Positions 51,517 to 60,786 are shown, counted from the stretch's first letter. The stretch is 64,000 bases of DNA from Mycolicibacterium litorale (GCF_014218295.1 NZ_AP023287.1:5394001-5458000); one strand, 5' to 3'. The notes: generated from the letters alone by a model not told the origin. Translations and numbers: made by a program.

Positions 51517-51828
51517 GTGGGTGACGTCTTCAAGGCCCTGGCCGATCCCACGCGCCGGACGATCCTCGACGAGCTGGCCGACCGGAACGGGCAGACGTTG
51601 TTCGAGATCTGCGCGCGCCTGACCACCAAGCACGGGCTCGGTTCGTCGCGGCAGGCGATCTCGCAGCATCTCGACGTTCTCGAGGATGCGGGCCTGGTCG
51701 AGACCAGGCGCGAAGGCCGGTACAAGTTCCACTACCTCAACACCGCACCGCTCGAACCGATCGTCGAGCGGTGGCTGACGACAAAGGGGACGCGTGATGA
51801 AGATCAACCTGGCGAGCGTGCTCGTTGA
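51517..51828 (+). CDS. ArsR family transcriptional regulator
   Basis: A 103-residue protein. DVFKALADPTRRTILDELADR opens the domain and SRQAISQHLDVLEDAGLVETRR is the recognition helix region, with a wing at RYKFHYLN. There are no metal-sensing cysteines (only one Cys), so it belongs to the non-metal group often paired with VOC or START proteins. I chose the GTG at 51517; a GTG at 51508 and a TTG at 51499 are upstream. It overlaps the VOC gene by 32 bp, so both are one unit. Confidence 0.87.
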   Translation: MGDVFKALADPTRRTILDELADRNGQTLFEICARLTTKHGLGSSRQAISQHLDVLEDAGLVETRREGRYKFHYLNTAPLEPIVERWLTTKGTRDEDQPGERAR

Positions 51829-52183
51829 CGACCAGGACAAGGCGCTGCGGTTCTACACCGAGATCCTCGGGTTCGTCCCGAAGCACGACATCCCGATGGG
51901 GCAGGCGCGGTGGATCACCGTGGTGTCCCCGGACAATCCCGACGGCACCGAACTCGTCCTGGAACCCGACGGCCACCCCGCGGTGAAACCGTTCAAGGAG
52001 GCGCTGGTCGCCGACGGTATCCCGTTCACGTCCTTCGCCGTCGACGACGTCGCGGCGGAGTTCGAACGGCTGACGGCCCTCGGTGTGCGGTTCACCCAGG
52101 AGCCCGTCGACATGGGTCCGGTGACGACGGCGGTACTCGACGACACGTGCGGGAACCTGATCCAGATCGCTCAGGAGAAGTAG
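51797..52183 (+). CDS. VOC superfamily (glyoxalase-like) protein
   Basis: A 128-residue VOC protein: INLASVLVDDQDKALRFYTEIL, GFVPKHDIPMGQARWITVVSP, VDDVAAEFERLTALGVRF and a C-terminal LDDTCGNLIQIAQ. ArsR-linked VOC proteins of this type are common in actinobacteria, but their ligand is unknown. An overlapping GTG-ATG start pair exists; I use the ATG. It overlaps arsR by 32 bp and is controlled with it by the palindrome at 51487. Confidence 0.85.
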   Translation: MKINLASVLVDDQDKALRFYTEILGFVPKHDIPMGQARWITVVSPDNPDGTELVLEPDGHPAVKPFKEALVADGIPFTSFAVDDVAAEFERLTALGVRFTQEPVDMGPVTTAVLDDTCGNLIQIAQEK

Positions 52184-52225
52184 CCGCCACCGGTTGCGGG
52201 CCACTACCAGTCTATCGGGCGGGTG

Positions 52226-52243
52226 GGGGCTTGCGGCAAGGCC
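52226..52243 (+). promoter_or_regulatory. Rifamycin-associated element-like sequence
   Basis: GGGGCTTGCGGCAAGGCC lies about 56 bp before the helR start codon. Its core CTTGC-G-GCAAG is a perfect inverted repeat. It agrees with my recollection of the rifamycin-associated element (RAE), the conserved promoter motif upstream of actinobacterial rifamycin-resistance genes such as arr, rph and helR, through which rifamycin induces expression. The assignment rests on sequence recall and position. Confidence 0.7.
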
Positions 52244-52299
52244 GGGGTCATCCCCCAAAATGGCTGGCTTCGGCCGGAATCAAGGGTGGTGAGGCGGTC

Positions 52300-54474
52300 A
52301 TGGCGGGGTACGAGGACGATCTGCGGTCCGAGCGTGGCTACGTGGCGGGGCTCTACACCCGGCTCGACGCGGAACGGGCCAGGGCCAAGGAGAAGTACGC
52401 CGCCGCGTTGCGCGGGGACGGCGCGCTCGTCGAACGCGATGCGGAGGTGCGGGCGCTCGCCAAGGAGCGGCAGCGCCTCGACGTCGCCGACGACGGACTG
52501 TGCTTCGGCCGGCTGGATGCCGATTCCGGTGAGCGGCTCTACATCGGACGGATCGGAATCTTCGACCGCGACAACGACTTCGAGCCGCTTCTGCTCGATT
52601 GGCGGGCACCGCTGGCGCGGGCGTTCTACGTCGCCACGGCCGCCAACCCGGAGGGTATGCGCCGGCGCCGCCAGTTCCACACCCGCGGCAGACGGGTGCT
52701 GGACTTCACCGACGAGGTGTTCGGCCGCCCCCGGGGAGACGAACACGGCGGCGAGTCTGCGTTGCTCGCCGCGGTGAACGCACCCCGCGGCGAGGGGATG
52801 CGCGACATCGTCGCGACGATCCAGGCCGAACAGGACGCGATCATCCGCCACGACCATTCCGGTGTGCTGGTCATCGAGGGCGGTCCGGGTACCGGCAAGA
52901 CCGTGGTGGCGCTGCACCGCGTCGCCTACCTGCTCTACACGCAGCGGGCCCGCATCGAACGCCACGGTGTGCTGGTCATCGGTCCCAACCCCGCGTTCCT
53001 CAACCACATCAGCCGGGTGCTGCCGTCGCTCGGTGAGACCAACGTCGTCTTCATGACGCCCGGTGACCTGGTGCCGGGCCTGTCCGTCACCGCTGAGGAC
53101 AGCGCCGCGGAGGTGAAGGGTTCGCTGAAGATGCTCGACGTGCTCGCGGCCGCGGTCGCCGACCGGCAGCGGGTGCCCGAGCAGCCCCTCGTCATCGAGT
53201 TGCCGGATGTGACCGTGCAGATCGACGCCGAGACCGCGCGGTGGGCGATCGAGGAAGCCCGCGGCAGTGGTCTGCCGCACAACCACGCGCGCAAGGTGTT
53301 TCGCGACATCGTCGAGTACGTGCTCACCGAACGCGCGGTGTCCCGGATCGGCCGGGGCTGGCTGTCCCGGTCGGACAAGGGCGCATGGGAGGAACTGCGC
53401 GCCGACGTGCTCGAGGACCTCGCGGACAGCGCGCAGTACATGGCGGCGCTCGACGAGCTGTGGCCGGTGTTGACCCCGCAGACCCTGCTGGCCGAGCTGT
53501 ACGAGTCGCGGGAGCGCCTGCAGGCGGCCGGCGCCGACGCGGCGCTGTGGCGCGCCGACGGCGCCGCGTGGACGGTGTCGGACGTACCACTGCTCGACGA
53601 ACTGGTCGATCTGCTGGGCCGTGATCTGGCGGCCGAGGCCGCCGCCGAGAGGGAGCGCGAGGCCGAAGCCGAATACGCCGAGGGCGTACTGGAATCCATG
53701 GTGGCGCACGAGGACCTGATGGACGACGAGGATCTGCTCCTCGCCACGGATCTGCTGCACGGTGAGGATCTGGCGGACCGCTTCGCCGAACGCGACAACC
53801 GGGAACTCGCCGAACGCGCTGCGGCGGACCGGGAGTGGACGTATCGGCATGTCGTGGTCGACGAGGCGCAGGAACTGTCGGAGATGGACTGGCGGGTGCT
53901 GATGCGTCGCTGCCCGAGCAAGTCGTTCACGGTCGTCGGCGACCTCGCCCAGCGGCGGTCGCCCGCGGGGGCACGGTCCTGGGCGGCCATGCTCGACCCG
54001 TACGTGCCGGACCGCTGGGTGTACCGGTCGCTGTCGGTCAACTACCGCACCCCCGCCGAGATCATGGATGTCGCGGCCGCGGTCCTCGCCGAGTTCGCCC
54101 CCGAGGTGACGCCGCCGGAGTCCGTGCGCGCCACCGGGGTGCGACCGTGGCGCCGGCAGGTCACCGAGGACGAATTGCTCGACGCCGTCGACGAATTCGT
54201 GCGCGAGGAGGCCGGCCGCGAGGGCACGAGCGTGGTGATCGGTCCCCCGGATGTGCCGGGCGCGGTCGCGCCGTCGGAGATCAAGGGTCTGGAGTTCGAC
54301 GCGGTGCTGCTGGTGGAGCCCGAGCGTCTGTTCACCGGGCCGCGTGGGCCCGCCGACCTCTACGTCGCGCTGACCCGCGCCACCCAGCGCCTCGGGGTGC
54401 TGCACCGCGGAGCGCTGCCCGCGGCGCTGGCGGGGCTGGCGGAACCGTCCCTCGGTACTGAGCCCGCGCGTTAG
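52300..54474 (+). CDS. helR: HelR/HelD-type RNA polymerase-recycling helicase
   Basis: A 724-residue superfamily 1 helicase. An N-terminal coiled-coil arm (residues 1-65, RSERGYVAGLYTRLDAERAR) is followed by Walker A GGPGTGKT (194-201) and, after a long insertion, motif II VVVDEAQELS. The C-terminus has SVNYRTPAEIM and the motif VI YVALTRATQRLGV. This is the HelD family, which displaces stalled RNA polymerase. The RAE-like sequence upstream favours HelR, the branch that frees polymerase from rifamycins. The ATG at 52300 follows GGTGAGG. Confidence 0.85.
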   Translation: MAGYEDDLRSERGYVAGLYTRLDAERARAKEKYAAALRGDGALVERDAEVRALAKERQRLDVADDGLCFGRLDADSGERLYIGRIGIFDRDNDFEPLLLDWRAPLARAFYVATAANPEGMRRRRQFHTRGRRVLDFTDEVFGRPRGDEHGGESALLAAVNAPRGEGMRDIVATIQAEQDAIIRHDHSGVLVIEGGPGTGKTVVALHRVAYLLYTQRARIERHGVLVIGPNPAFLNHISRVLPSLGETNVVFMTPGDLVPGLSVTAEDSAAEVKGSLKMLDVLAAAVADRQRVPEQPLVIELPDVTVQIDAETARWAIEEARGSGLPHNHARKVFRDIVEYVLTERAVSRIGRGWLSRSDKGAWEELRADVLEDLADSAQYMAALDELWPVLTPQTLLAELYESRERLQAAGADAALWRADGAAWTVSDVPLLDELVDLLGRDLAAEAAAEREREAEAEYAEGVLESMVAHEDLMDDEDLLLATDLLHGEDLADRFAERDNRELAERAAADREWTYRHVVVDEAQELSEMDWRVLMRRCPSKSFTVVGDLAQRRSPAGARSWAAMLDPYVPDRWVYRSLSVNYRTPAEIMDVAAAVLAEFAPEVTPPESVRATGVRPWRRQVTEDELLDAVDEFVREEAGREGTSVVIGPPDVPGAVAPSEIKGLEFDAVLLVEPERLFTGPRGPADLYVALTRATQRLGVLHRGALPAALAGLAEPSLGTEPAR

Positions 54475-54482
54475 GGTCGGGC

Positions 54483-54911
54483 ATGCGCATCGTTTGCCGG
54501 ACCGCCACGGCCCTCGTCTTGTCCGCCGGCGCCCTCGCGGCGGCGATTCCCGCTGCGGCGCAGCCACCGACACCGACCATCACGCAGATACCCGAACGTC
54601 CCCAGACCGACGGTTTCACGACGTTCGTCGACAACCCGACGATCGTGGATCCCCGCCCGCAGGCGATCGAGTCGTGGGGCCGGCTGCCCGACGAGCGCGC
54701 ACTGCTCGTGCGCTTCACGAGCGGTACGCCCGAGTGCTTCGGCGTGCACGCCGAGGTGCAGGAGACGGCCGACATCGTCGCGGTGAAGCTGCGGCACGGC
54801 ACGCTGCCGGAAGCGGTCAACCGGGCGTGCATCGCGATCGGGGTGTTCGCCAGCCTGCCGGTCGGACTCCAGGCGCCGTTGGGTAACCGGGCGGTCGTCA
54901 GCATCACCTGA
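54483..54911 (+). CDS. Secreted protein, unknown function (142 aa)
   Basis: A signal peptide (MRIVCRTATALVLSAGALAA, cleavage near AAAQ) precedes a Pro-rich linker (PPTPTITQIPERPQTDG) and a small domain with two cysteines (TPECFGVHAEV, NRACIAIGVF) likely to pair. Similar short exported proteins are common in mycobacteria but have no known role. It starts 8 bp after the helR stop and may be co-transcribed. Confidence 0.7.
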   Translation: MRIVCRTATALVLSAGALAAAIPAAAQPPTPTITQIPERPQTDGFTTFVDNPTIVDPRPQAIESWGRLPDERALLVRFTSGTPECFGVHAEVQETADIVAVKLRHGTLPEAVNRACIAIGVFASLPVGLQAPLGNRAVVSIT

Positions 54912-54956
54912 TCATCGGTCCCGAGATGTGTCGGACCCTGTTGTGATGATGGGGTC

Positions 54957-55499
54957 ATGTCCTCGAACGACTCGTCTGGCGCGGTGGGGGTGCGTCCTGT
55001 CGATCGAGATCGAGCACGACGACTGTGCGGCATCACCGGCGCCCGCTCGGTCGCGGCGCTGATGGCCTGGAAGGGCGGCCTGTCACTGGACCAGGTCGGC
55101 GTCATCGCCGACAAGGCCGCCCCGGGCTCCGATGAGCACTACGCCGAACTGGCCGCCAACGCCTCTGTCAATCAACTGCGCACCGCGATCACCTCGAACC
55201 CGAACCACAACCCGAACCCACACCCGACCCTGCTGCTCTGCCCCTACCACCACCGCATCATCACCATCACCGGACCCGCCCACCATCTCACCGTCACCGA
55301 CAGCACGGGACGAGAACTTCAAGCCGGCTCACTTGCCCGCCCACCCAACGGGCCGCCCCCGGCAGTACCGCTCTACCGCGGCCCGTCCGGCGAACGCGCC
55401 GACTGGTGGTGGTACTCCCCCCTCCAACCCACGCCACCAACACCCACTAGATGTCAGGGGCTCGGCCGGTGCGGTGGGTCACTCCACGCAGGTGAATAA
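54957..55499 (+). pseudogene. Decayed DUF222/HNH (13E12-repeat type) gene with internal deletion
   Basis: A 180-codon frame that joins two distant parts of a DUF222/HNH endonuclease-like protein. ARSVAALMAWKGGLSLDQVG and KAAPGSDEHYAELAANASV come from the N-terminal domain, and CPYHHRIITITGPAHHLTVTD through GERADWWWYSP from the extreme C-terminal HNH part. The central several hundred residues are missing, and the junction is a low-complexity NPNHNPNPHP stretch. The last residues (RCQGLGRCGG...) look like frame drift past the original end. It is unlikely to be functional. Confidence 0.75.
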
Positions 55500-55577
55500 G
55501 ACTGCTTAGGTGGGGTAACCGGTGGGCGCGGCGTGGCACCCCGCGTGCTCACTACAGGATCTGCTCGGCGGAGTTCT

Positions 55578-56483
55578 ATGCATCGGCGGCTGCCGAATTG
55601 GGCGACGACCACCATGGTGATCGCAGGCGCGACGCTGCTCGTCGCCGGTTGCGAGGCACAGGCCGGGGGTGCGCCGCCGGCCACGCAGAACGTCCCGCAG
55701 GCGACATTCGCAGCTCCGCAGGCCCCGCCCGCTCAGCCGGCGCCGACCCTCGACGGGCTCGACGCCCGCGTCCGTCAGGCCACTGCCGACGCGGCCGCGT
55801 CCGGCGCTGACGTCGAGATCGCCGTCCTGGACCGCGACACCGGCCAACTCGTCACCGGCGGGGCCGACAAACCGTTCCCGATCGCCTCCGTGGTGAAGCT
55901 GTTCATCGCCGACGACCTGCTGCTGCGGGAGTCGGAGGGCGCGACGAAACTCTCCGAGGCGGACCGCAAGTCACTCGATGCCATGCTGCGCTCCTCCGAT
56001 GACAGCGCGGCACAGATGTTCTGGGACCGCAGTGGCGGGAACGCCGTCATCGCCCGCGTGAAGGCGCGATACGGATTGGCGGGCACGACGGCGCCGTACA
56101 ACGGACACTGGGACGTCACACAGAGCACCGCGGGCGATCTCGTCCGCTACTACGACATGCTGTTGGACGGGACCGGTGGGCTGCCGCCGGAACAGGCCGA
56201 CGTGATCATCGGCAACCTCGCGCAGTCCACACCGACGGGAACCGACGGCTATCCGCAGCGGTTCGGCATTCCCGAGGGGCTCTACGCCGAGCAGGTGGCG
56301 GTCAAGCAGGGCTGGTTCTGCTGCTGGAACGGCGGGAACCAGTTGCACGTGTCCACCGGCGCGATCGGACCCGAACGCCGTTACGTGATGGCGATCGGCT
56401 CTCTGGACCCCACCGGGGCGGCGGCGGCGCGCGAGAACATCACTCAGGCCGTCAAGACGGTGTTCCCGCGCGGCAAGATCTGA
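55578..56483 (+). CDS. Beta-lactamase-like (LppW-type) lipoprotein
   Basis: A 301-residue protein with a lipobox (LLVAGC), a Pro/Ala/Gln-rich linker and a class A beta-lactamase-like domain. The SxxK motif is present (IASVVKLF). The SDN-like element reads SSDDSA, and the KTG box is replaced by KQG (VAVKQGW); no clear Glu166 equivalent was found. It resembles mycobacterial LppW and similar envelope proteins. True beta-lactam hydrolysis is doubtful; binding of peptidoglycan peptides is possible. The ATG at 55578 places the lipobox correctly. Confidence 0.8.
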   Translation: MHRRLPNWATTTMVIAGATLLVAGCEAQAGGAPPATQNVPQATFAAPQAPPAQPAPTLDGLDARVRQATADAAASGADVEIAVLDRDTGQLVTGGADKPFPIASVVKLFIADDLLLRESEGATKLSEADRKSLDAMLRSSDDSAAQMFWDRSGGNAVIARVKARYGLAGTTAPYNGHWDVTQSTAGDLVRYYDMLLDGTGGLPPEQADVIIGNLAQSTPTGTDGYPQRFGIPEGLYAEQVAVKQGWFCCWNGGNQLHVSTGAIGPERRYVMAIGSLDPTGAAAARENITQAVKTVFPRGKI

Positions 56484-56487
56484 CCGC

Positions 56488-58065
56488 TCACCCCACCGCT
56501 GACGCCGACGGCGGCGCCGAACCCCCGTGCGTCTTCCCGGCCGTCATGATCCGGGTGATCTCCTCACAGTCGGCCACCGACGGCAGACCCATCCCCGGCG
56601 TGTAACCGTAGACCTCGTGAAGCGGCCTGCAACCCGTCCGGCCGTCGAGGATGTCCACCGAATCGGTGCCGATCAGGCCGGGGTGGTGCACGCCGCACGC
56701 CTCGGCCACCTTGACCAGATCGCGCCGCAAGGTCTTGATGTAGTTGGCCACCCGCTCGGCTTTGACCTCGGGCACCAGCCCGCGGGCCAGCCACGCGTTC
56801 TGGGTGGCCACGCCGGTGGGGCACGTGTCGGTGTGGCACTTCTGCGCCTGGATGCAGCCGATCGCGAGCATCGCCTCCCGCGCCACGTTGACCATGTCGC
56901 AGCCCAGCGCGAACGCGACCACCGCATTGTCGGGCAGCCCGAGCTTGCCGCCGCCGATGAACGTGACCTGCTCGTGCAGATCCCGCTCGGCGAAGATCCG
57001 GTACACCTGCGCGAAGCCGAGCTGGAACGGCAGCGAGACGGTGTCGGTGAAGATCAACGGCGCCGCGCCGGTTCCTCCCTCGCCGCCGTCGATCGTCACG
57101 AAGTCGACACCGCGTCCGGTCTCGCGCATCAGGTCCGTCAGCTCGTACCAGAAATCCAGATCGCCGACGGCCGCCTTGATCCCCACCGGCAGACCGGTCT
57201 CGGCGGCGAGCAGTTCGACCCAGTCGAGCAGGCTGTCGGTGTCGGAGAACTCGGCGTGCCGTGACGGGCTGACGCAGTCGCGGCCTTCCGGGATACCGCG
57301 CGCGGCCGCGATCTCGGCGGACACCTTCGGCGCCGGCAGCAACCCGCCGAGGCTCGGTTTGGCGCCCTGGCTGAGCTTGATCTCCAGCGCCCGCACCGGC
57401 GCCCCGGCAACCACGTCCTTGAGCCGCTCCATGCTGAAGCGGCCCTGGTCGTCGCGGCAGCCGAAGTAGGCGGTGCCGAGCTGGAAGACGAGTTCACCGC
57501 CGCACCGGTGAAAGCGCGAGATCCCGCCCTCGCCGGTGTTGTGCAGGCAGTCGGCCAGCGCGGCGCCCCGGTTCAACGCCTCGACGGCGTTGCCGGACAG
57601 GGATCCGAAGCTCATCGCGGAGATGTTGACGACCGACGTCGGCCGGAACGCCCCCGGCCGGTTGCGGGCGGCGCCGATCACCTTCGCGCACGGCAACTGG
57701 ACTTCGTGCCCCGCCATCGGTGCCGACGCGGGTCCGTTGCGCCCGAACGTGCGGTGCTTGATCACCGGATAGCCGCTCGAATGCTCCACGTCGTTGTCGG
57801 TGCCGAAACCGAAGTAGTTGTTCTCCTTCTTCGACGAGGCGTAGACCCACCGGCGTTGGTCGCGGGTGAACGGACGCTCCTCGTCGTTGGCGGCGACGAT
57901 GTACTGGCGCAGCTCCGGACCGACGGCTTCGATCAGGTACCGGGCGTGGCCGACGACGGGGAAGTTCCGCAGCAGGGCGTGTTTGCGCTGGAAGAGGTCC
58001 CGCAGGCCGACGGCGGCCACGGTCGAGGCGGCCGCGGCGGCGACACCACGAACGACCCGGCTCAT
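56488..58065 (-). CDS. FMN-binding glutamate synthase family protein (GltB FMN domain)
   Basis: A 525-residue protein equivalent to the FMN-binding synthase domain of glutamate synthase. SAMSFGSLSGNAVEALNRGA and NTGEGGIS with ALEIKLSQGAKPSLGG form the FMN site, VTIDGGEGGTGAAPLIF follows, and CIQAQKCHTDTCPTGVAT supplies the three cysteines of a [3Fe-4S] cluster. It has a short N-terminal hydrophobic segment and no glutaminase domain. Proteins of this stand-alone class may transfer amide-derived ammonia with a partner; no partner is adjacent. Confidence 0.88.
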   Translation of the reverse strand: MSRVVRGVAAAAASTVAAVGLRDLFQRKHALLRNFPVVGHARYLIEAVGPELRQYIVAANDEERPFTRDQRRWVYASSKKENNYFGFGTDNDVEHSSGYPVIKHRTFGRNGPASAPMAGHEVQLPCAKVIGAARNRPGAFRPTSVVNISAMSFGSLSGNAVEALNRGAALADCLHNTGEGGISRFHRCGGELVFQLGTAYFGCRDDQGRFSMERLKDVVAGAPVRALEIKLSQGAKPSLGGLLPAPKVSAEIAAARGIPEGRDCVSPSRHAEFSDTDSLLDWVELLAAETGLPVGIKAAVGDLDFWYELTDLMRETGRGVDFVTIDGGEGGTGAAPLIFTDTVSLPFQLGFAQVYRIFAERDLHEQVTFIGGGKLGLPDNAVVAFALGCDMVNVAREAMLAIGCIQAQKCHTDTCPTGVATQNAWLARGLVPEVKAERVANYIKTLRRDLVKVAEACGVHHPGLIGTDSVDILDGRTGCRPLHEVYGYTPGMGLPSVADCEEITRIMTAGKTHGGSAPPSASAVG

Positions 58066-58113
58066 GGCGCCAGGGTTTCCGGGGATCCCGGAAGCGAAAC
58101 CCGCGAGGCGCCG

Positions 58114-59286
58114 TCAGGCCGGGCCGCCCCGTCCCGTCAGCGATCGGATGGTGCGGACCTCGGTGTCGCGGTAGGGCTGCCCGTCGGGCCGCAGCAGGTC
58201 GTGGAACCAGACGTCGGGCGGTGAGGTGTAGGGCTCGTCCCAGGAGTCCCACGGCAGGTGGGTCTGGGTCCGGCCCGACATCAGACCCCAGGTGTAGACG
58301 CCGACGTTGCGTCGCCGGGCGACCGGCAGCACCCCTTCGATCGTGCTGCCGAACTCGCGGGCCAGGAACTCGGTGCACACGATGGGCCGCTTGAGCGGAA
58401 CCAGTTCGGTGATCCGCGCGTCGAACTCCTCGGGGTCGCCGTAGTTGTGGAAGGTGACGATGTCGGAGTGGTCGAGCTGAGTGCGCACGATGGGCCCGCG
58501 CCGGGCGGGATCCGCCCACTCCCCGTCCCACACCCCGCTGGTCAGCGGCTGGACGGGAGCGACCTCGCGCGCCCAGCGGAACACCTGCGGCAGCAGTTCG
58601 GCGACCCGGTCGTACTTGTCCTTGCGCTCGACGTCGCGATACTGCTTGGCCGGGTTGTCCGGTTCGTTCCACAGATCCCAGCCCAGGACGCGCTCGTCGT
58701 TGCGGAACTGCCTGAGCACGCCGGTGACGTAGTCGCGCAGGACGTGGCGGTAGCGGGGGTCGGAGATGAAATGGGCGCCGGGGCTCTGCACCCACCGGGA
58801 GTTGTGCACACCGGGCCGCGGAGGTTGCTGGCGGCCCGCTTTCGGCAGCGGGTCCCAGCACGAGTCGAACAACACGAACAGTGGTCTGATGCCGTGCCGG
58901 GCGGCGATCGTCACGAACTGCCCGAGCCTGCGGGCAAACCCGTTGCGGTCCTGGGCCCACAGCTGATCGTGGAGGAACACCCGCACCGTGTTGAGACCCA
59001 TGCGGCGGGCCAGCAGCAGCTCACTGTCGATGCGCCGCCGGTCGAAGGTGGCGGCCTGGAACATCTCGAACTGGTTGACGGCGTTCGAGGGGATGTAGTT
59101 GGCCCCGACCAGCCAGCCCTGCGCCCGGTACCAACTCTGTGCGCGTTCGGCCGACCACCGGCCGGTGTCGGCCGACGCCCGGGGCAGCCGAGACGCCGCG
59201 GCCGATGCGGTCAACAGGGCCGGCAGCTTGAGCGCGGTGCGGCGGCCGAGGGTGCGGCGGGTCGGATGCTCGGGTGTCGCTGTCAC
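58114..59286 (-). CDS. Tat-exported GH5-like glycoside hydrolase
   Basis: A 390-residue protein. The N-terminus has a twin-arginine signal (TLGRRTALKLPALLTASAAA). The (beta/alpha)8 domain contains WDLWNEPDN near residue 215 (acid/base Glu) and CTEFLAREFGS near 310 (candidate nucleophile Glu), with HNYGDPEEFDARI between them, as in GH5/cellulase-like mannanase families. It may hydrolyse beta-linked glycans outside the cell. It sits apart from other sugar genes. Confidence 0.8.
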   Translation of the reverse strand: MTATPEHPTRRTLGRRTALKLPALLTASAAASRLPRASADTGRWSAERAQSWYRAQGWLVGANYIPSNAVNQFEMFQAATFDRRRIDSELLLARRMGLNTVRVFLHDQLWAQDRNGFARRLGQFVTIAARHGIRPLFVLFDSCWDPLPKAGRQQPPRPGVHNSRWVQSPGAHFISDPRYRHVLRDYVTGVLRQFRNDERVLGWDLWNEPDNPAKQYRDVERKDKYDRVAELLPQVFRWAREVAPVQPLTSGVWDGEWADPARRGPIVRTQLDHSDIVTFHNYGDPEEFDARITELVPLKRPIVCTEFLAREFGSTIEGVLPVARRRNVGVYTWGLMSGRTQTHLPWDSWDEPYTSPPDVWFHDLLRPDGQPYRDTEVRTIRSLTGRGGPA

Positions 59287-59658
59287 GTAGCAGGGTCCTG
59301 CTTTCGCATCTCGGGTTCGGACGCCGTCTCCCCGGGTGACGGCGCAGGCACGCGTGGCACGCCGCGGCGCGCGTGAGGTGCCTCGTGGACTGGCATCAGG
59401 GGCGGACTCGCGCCCCCGCCAAGGGTGTCGTACCCACGCGGTCCGAGCGCTACAACGCGATCGGCGCGGGCTGCCCGACCGGATTGGAAAAGCCGTGGCC
59501 GCAGCACAATTCGGGAACGGCGGGTGTGTCGGATGTCACGCCGCCGACTCGTCGCACAGAGTCTGGGACGGGGGTGAGGGCCGGCCACTGCCGCGCCCTG
59601 AGCGCAGAGTCAAGGAATTCATTGCATTCGAACGCTTCGGGGGGACTGCACCTGTAGC
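59287..59658. other. 372-bp intergenic region without a clear gene
   Basis: This spacer separates the divergent GH5-like and GGDEF genes. Reading frames within it have no ribosome-binding site, no recognisable family segments and inconsistent codon use. AATTCATTGCATTCG around 59620 is the only AT-rich patch and could be part of the GGDEF promoter. I see no riboswitch, tRNA or strong hairpin. Confidence 0.5.
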
Positions 59659-60786
59659 GTGAGCAAACACGCGCCGGGGCGTGTGGCCTGGGGGGACCTG
59701 TCGGTGAATTGGGTGGAGAAGTGGTGGCGGCAGCCGGACCATTTCGACTGGCTCAGCGGTTATCTGCAGACCCGTGGAATGGCGACCCCGATGCGCCGCG
59801 GGCTGGCCGTCGTGGCGGCGTCGCTGGCGCTGGTGCCCGCCAATGCGCTGTGGGGGCCGGCGTCGATCGACGACCGGATCGCGGTGGCCCTGGCGGTGGT
59901 GGCGGCGCTGGCGGGGCTGAGCCTGGCCGTGCTGTGGCTGAAGCGCTGGCCCACCCGAACCGAGTCGATGGTCTTCGCGGCCATCGGCAGCGCCACGATC
60001 GCCGGTGGATGCCTCTGGCAGGCCGAGCCCCTGATCGGGCTGATGTCGTGTACCGCGCTGGCGGTGTCCGGCGGATACATCGCGTTCTTCCACACGGCCC
60101 GCTACATGCTGGTCAACTTCGTGCTGGCGATGGCGGTGGGTGCGTGGCAAGCCGTGCGGGTGGCGGCCGAAGGGGAACTCGTGCTGGCGCTCACCGGGTA
60201 CTTCCTCGTGCTCGAACTCAACGTCGGTGTGCCCTTCGCGATCCAGGTGATCGTGCGTTCGCTCGGCACCGACCTGCTGCGCTCCGATCGCGATCCACTC
60301 ACCGGCCTGCTCAACCGGCGCGCGTTCACGAGCGCGGTGGTCGGGCGGCTGGTGGCCCGCTCCGACAAGGCGTACCTGGCGGTGGCGCTGATCGACCTCG
60401 ACCGGTTCAAGGCGATCAACGACGTGCACGGCCACGCCAGTGGCGATGCCGCACTGGTCGACGTCTCCGAGGCGTTGACCGCCGCGTGCGCGGAGACCGC
60501 GCTGCTGTGCCGCATGGGCGGCGAGGAGTTCCTGATCGCCGACATCGTCGCGGCGGCGGTGCCGACCGAATGGGCCAAGGGTCTGTGCGCCGCCGTCCAC
60601 TCGACCCCGTTCCGGATGACGGCGAGCGTCGGCACCGCCACCGTTCCGCTGCGTGACGTGCGGCCCGAACAGGCCGACCAGACGTTCCAACGACTGGTCA
60701 CCGAGGCCGACGCCGCCATGTACGCCGCCAAACGGCGAGGCGGCAACCAGGTCCAGCACGCCGGGGAGACCCGCGCGGCCACCTGA
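59659..60786 (+). CDS. Membrane-bound diguanylate cyclase (GGDEF), paralogue of the 6109 gene
   Basis: A 375-residue protein with about six N-terminal membrane helices and a C-terminal GGDEF domain (DPLTGLLNRRAF, active site GGEEF near residue 288, end MYAAKRRGGNQVQH). It should make c-di-GMP. There is no RxxD I-site five residues before GGEEF (AETA instead). The N-terminal WWRQPDHFDW and YIAFFHTARY and the domain ends closely match the other GGDEF protein. The GTG at 59659 is used; a GTG at 59704 would align with the paralogue start. Confidence 0.88.
   Translation: MSKHAPGRVAWGDLSVNWVEKWWRQPDHFDWLSGYLQTRGMATPMRRGLAVVAASLALVPANALWGPASIDDRIAVALAVVAALAGLSLAVLWLKRWPTRTESMVFAAIGSATIAGGCLWQAEPLIGLMSCTALAVSGGYIAFFHTARYMLVNFVLAMAVGAWQAVRVAAEGELVLALTGYFLVLELNVGVPFAIQVIVRSLGTDLLRSDRDPLTGLLNRRAFTSAVVGRLVARSDKAYLAVALIDLDRFKAINDVHGHASGDAALVDVSEALTAACAETALLCRMGGEEFLIADIVAAAVPTEWAKGLCAAVHSTPFRMTASVGTATVPLRDVRPEQADQTFQRLVTEADAAMYAAKRRGGNQVQHAGETRAAT

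Noticed and set aside
52204..54573. Minus-strand ORF of 789 codons opposite helR
   Set aside because: Shadow frame with no domain and no ribosome-binding site; the plus frame has full helicase motifs.
59287..59658. Possible c-di-GMP or other riboswitch before the second GGDEF gene
   Set aside because: No paired elements or conserved loop sequences of a known class could be found by eye.
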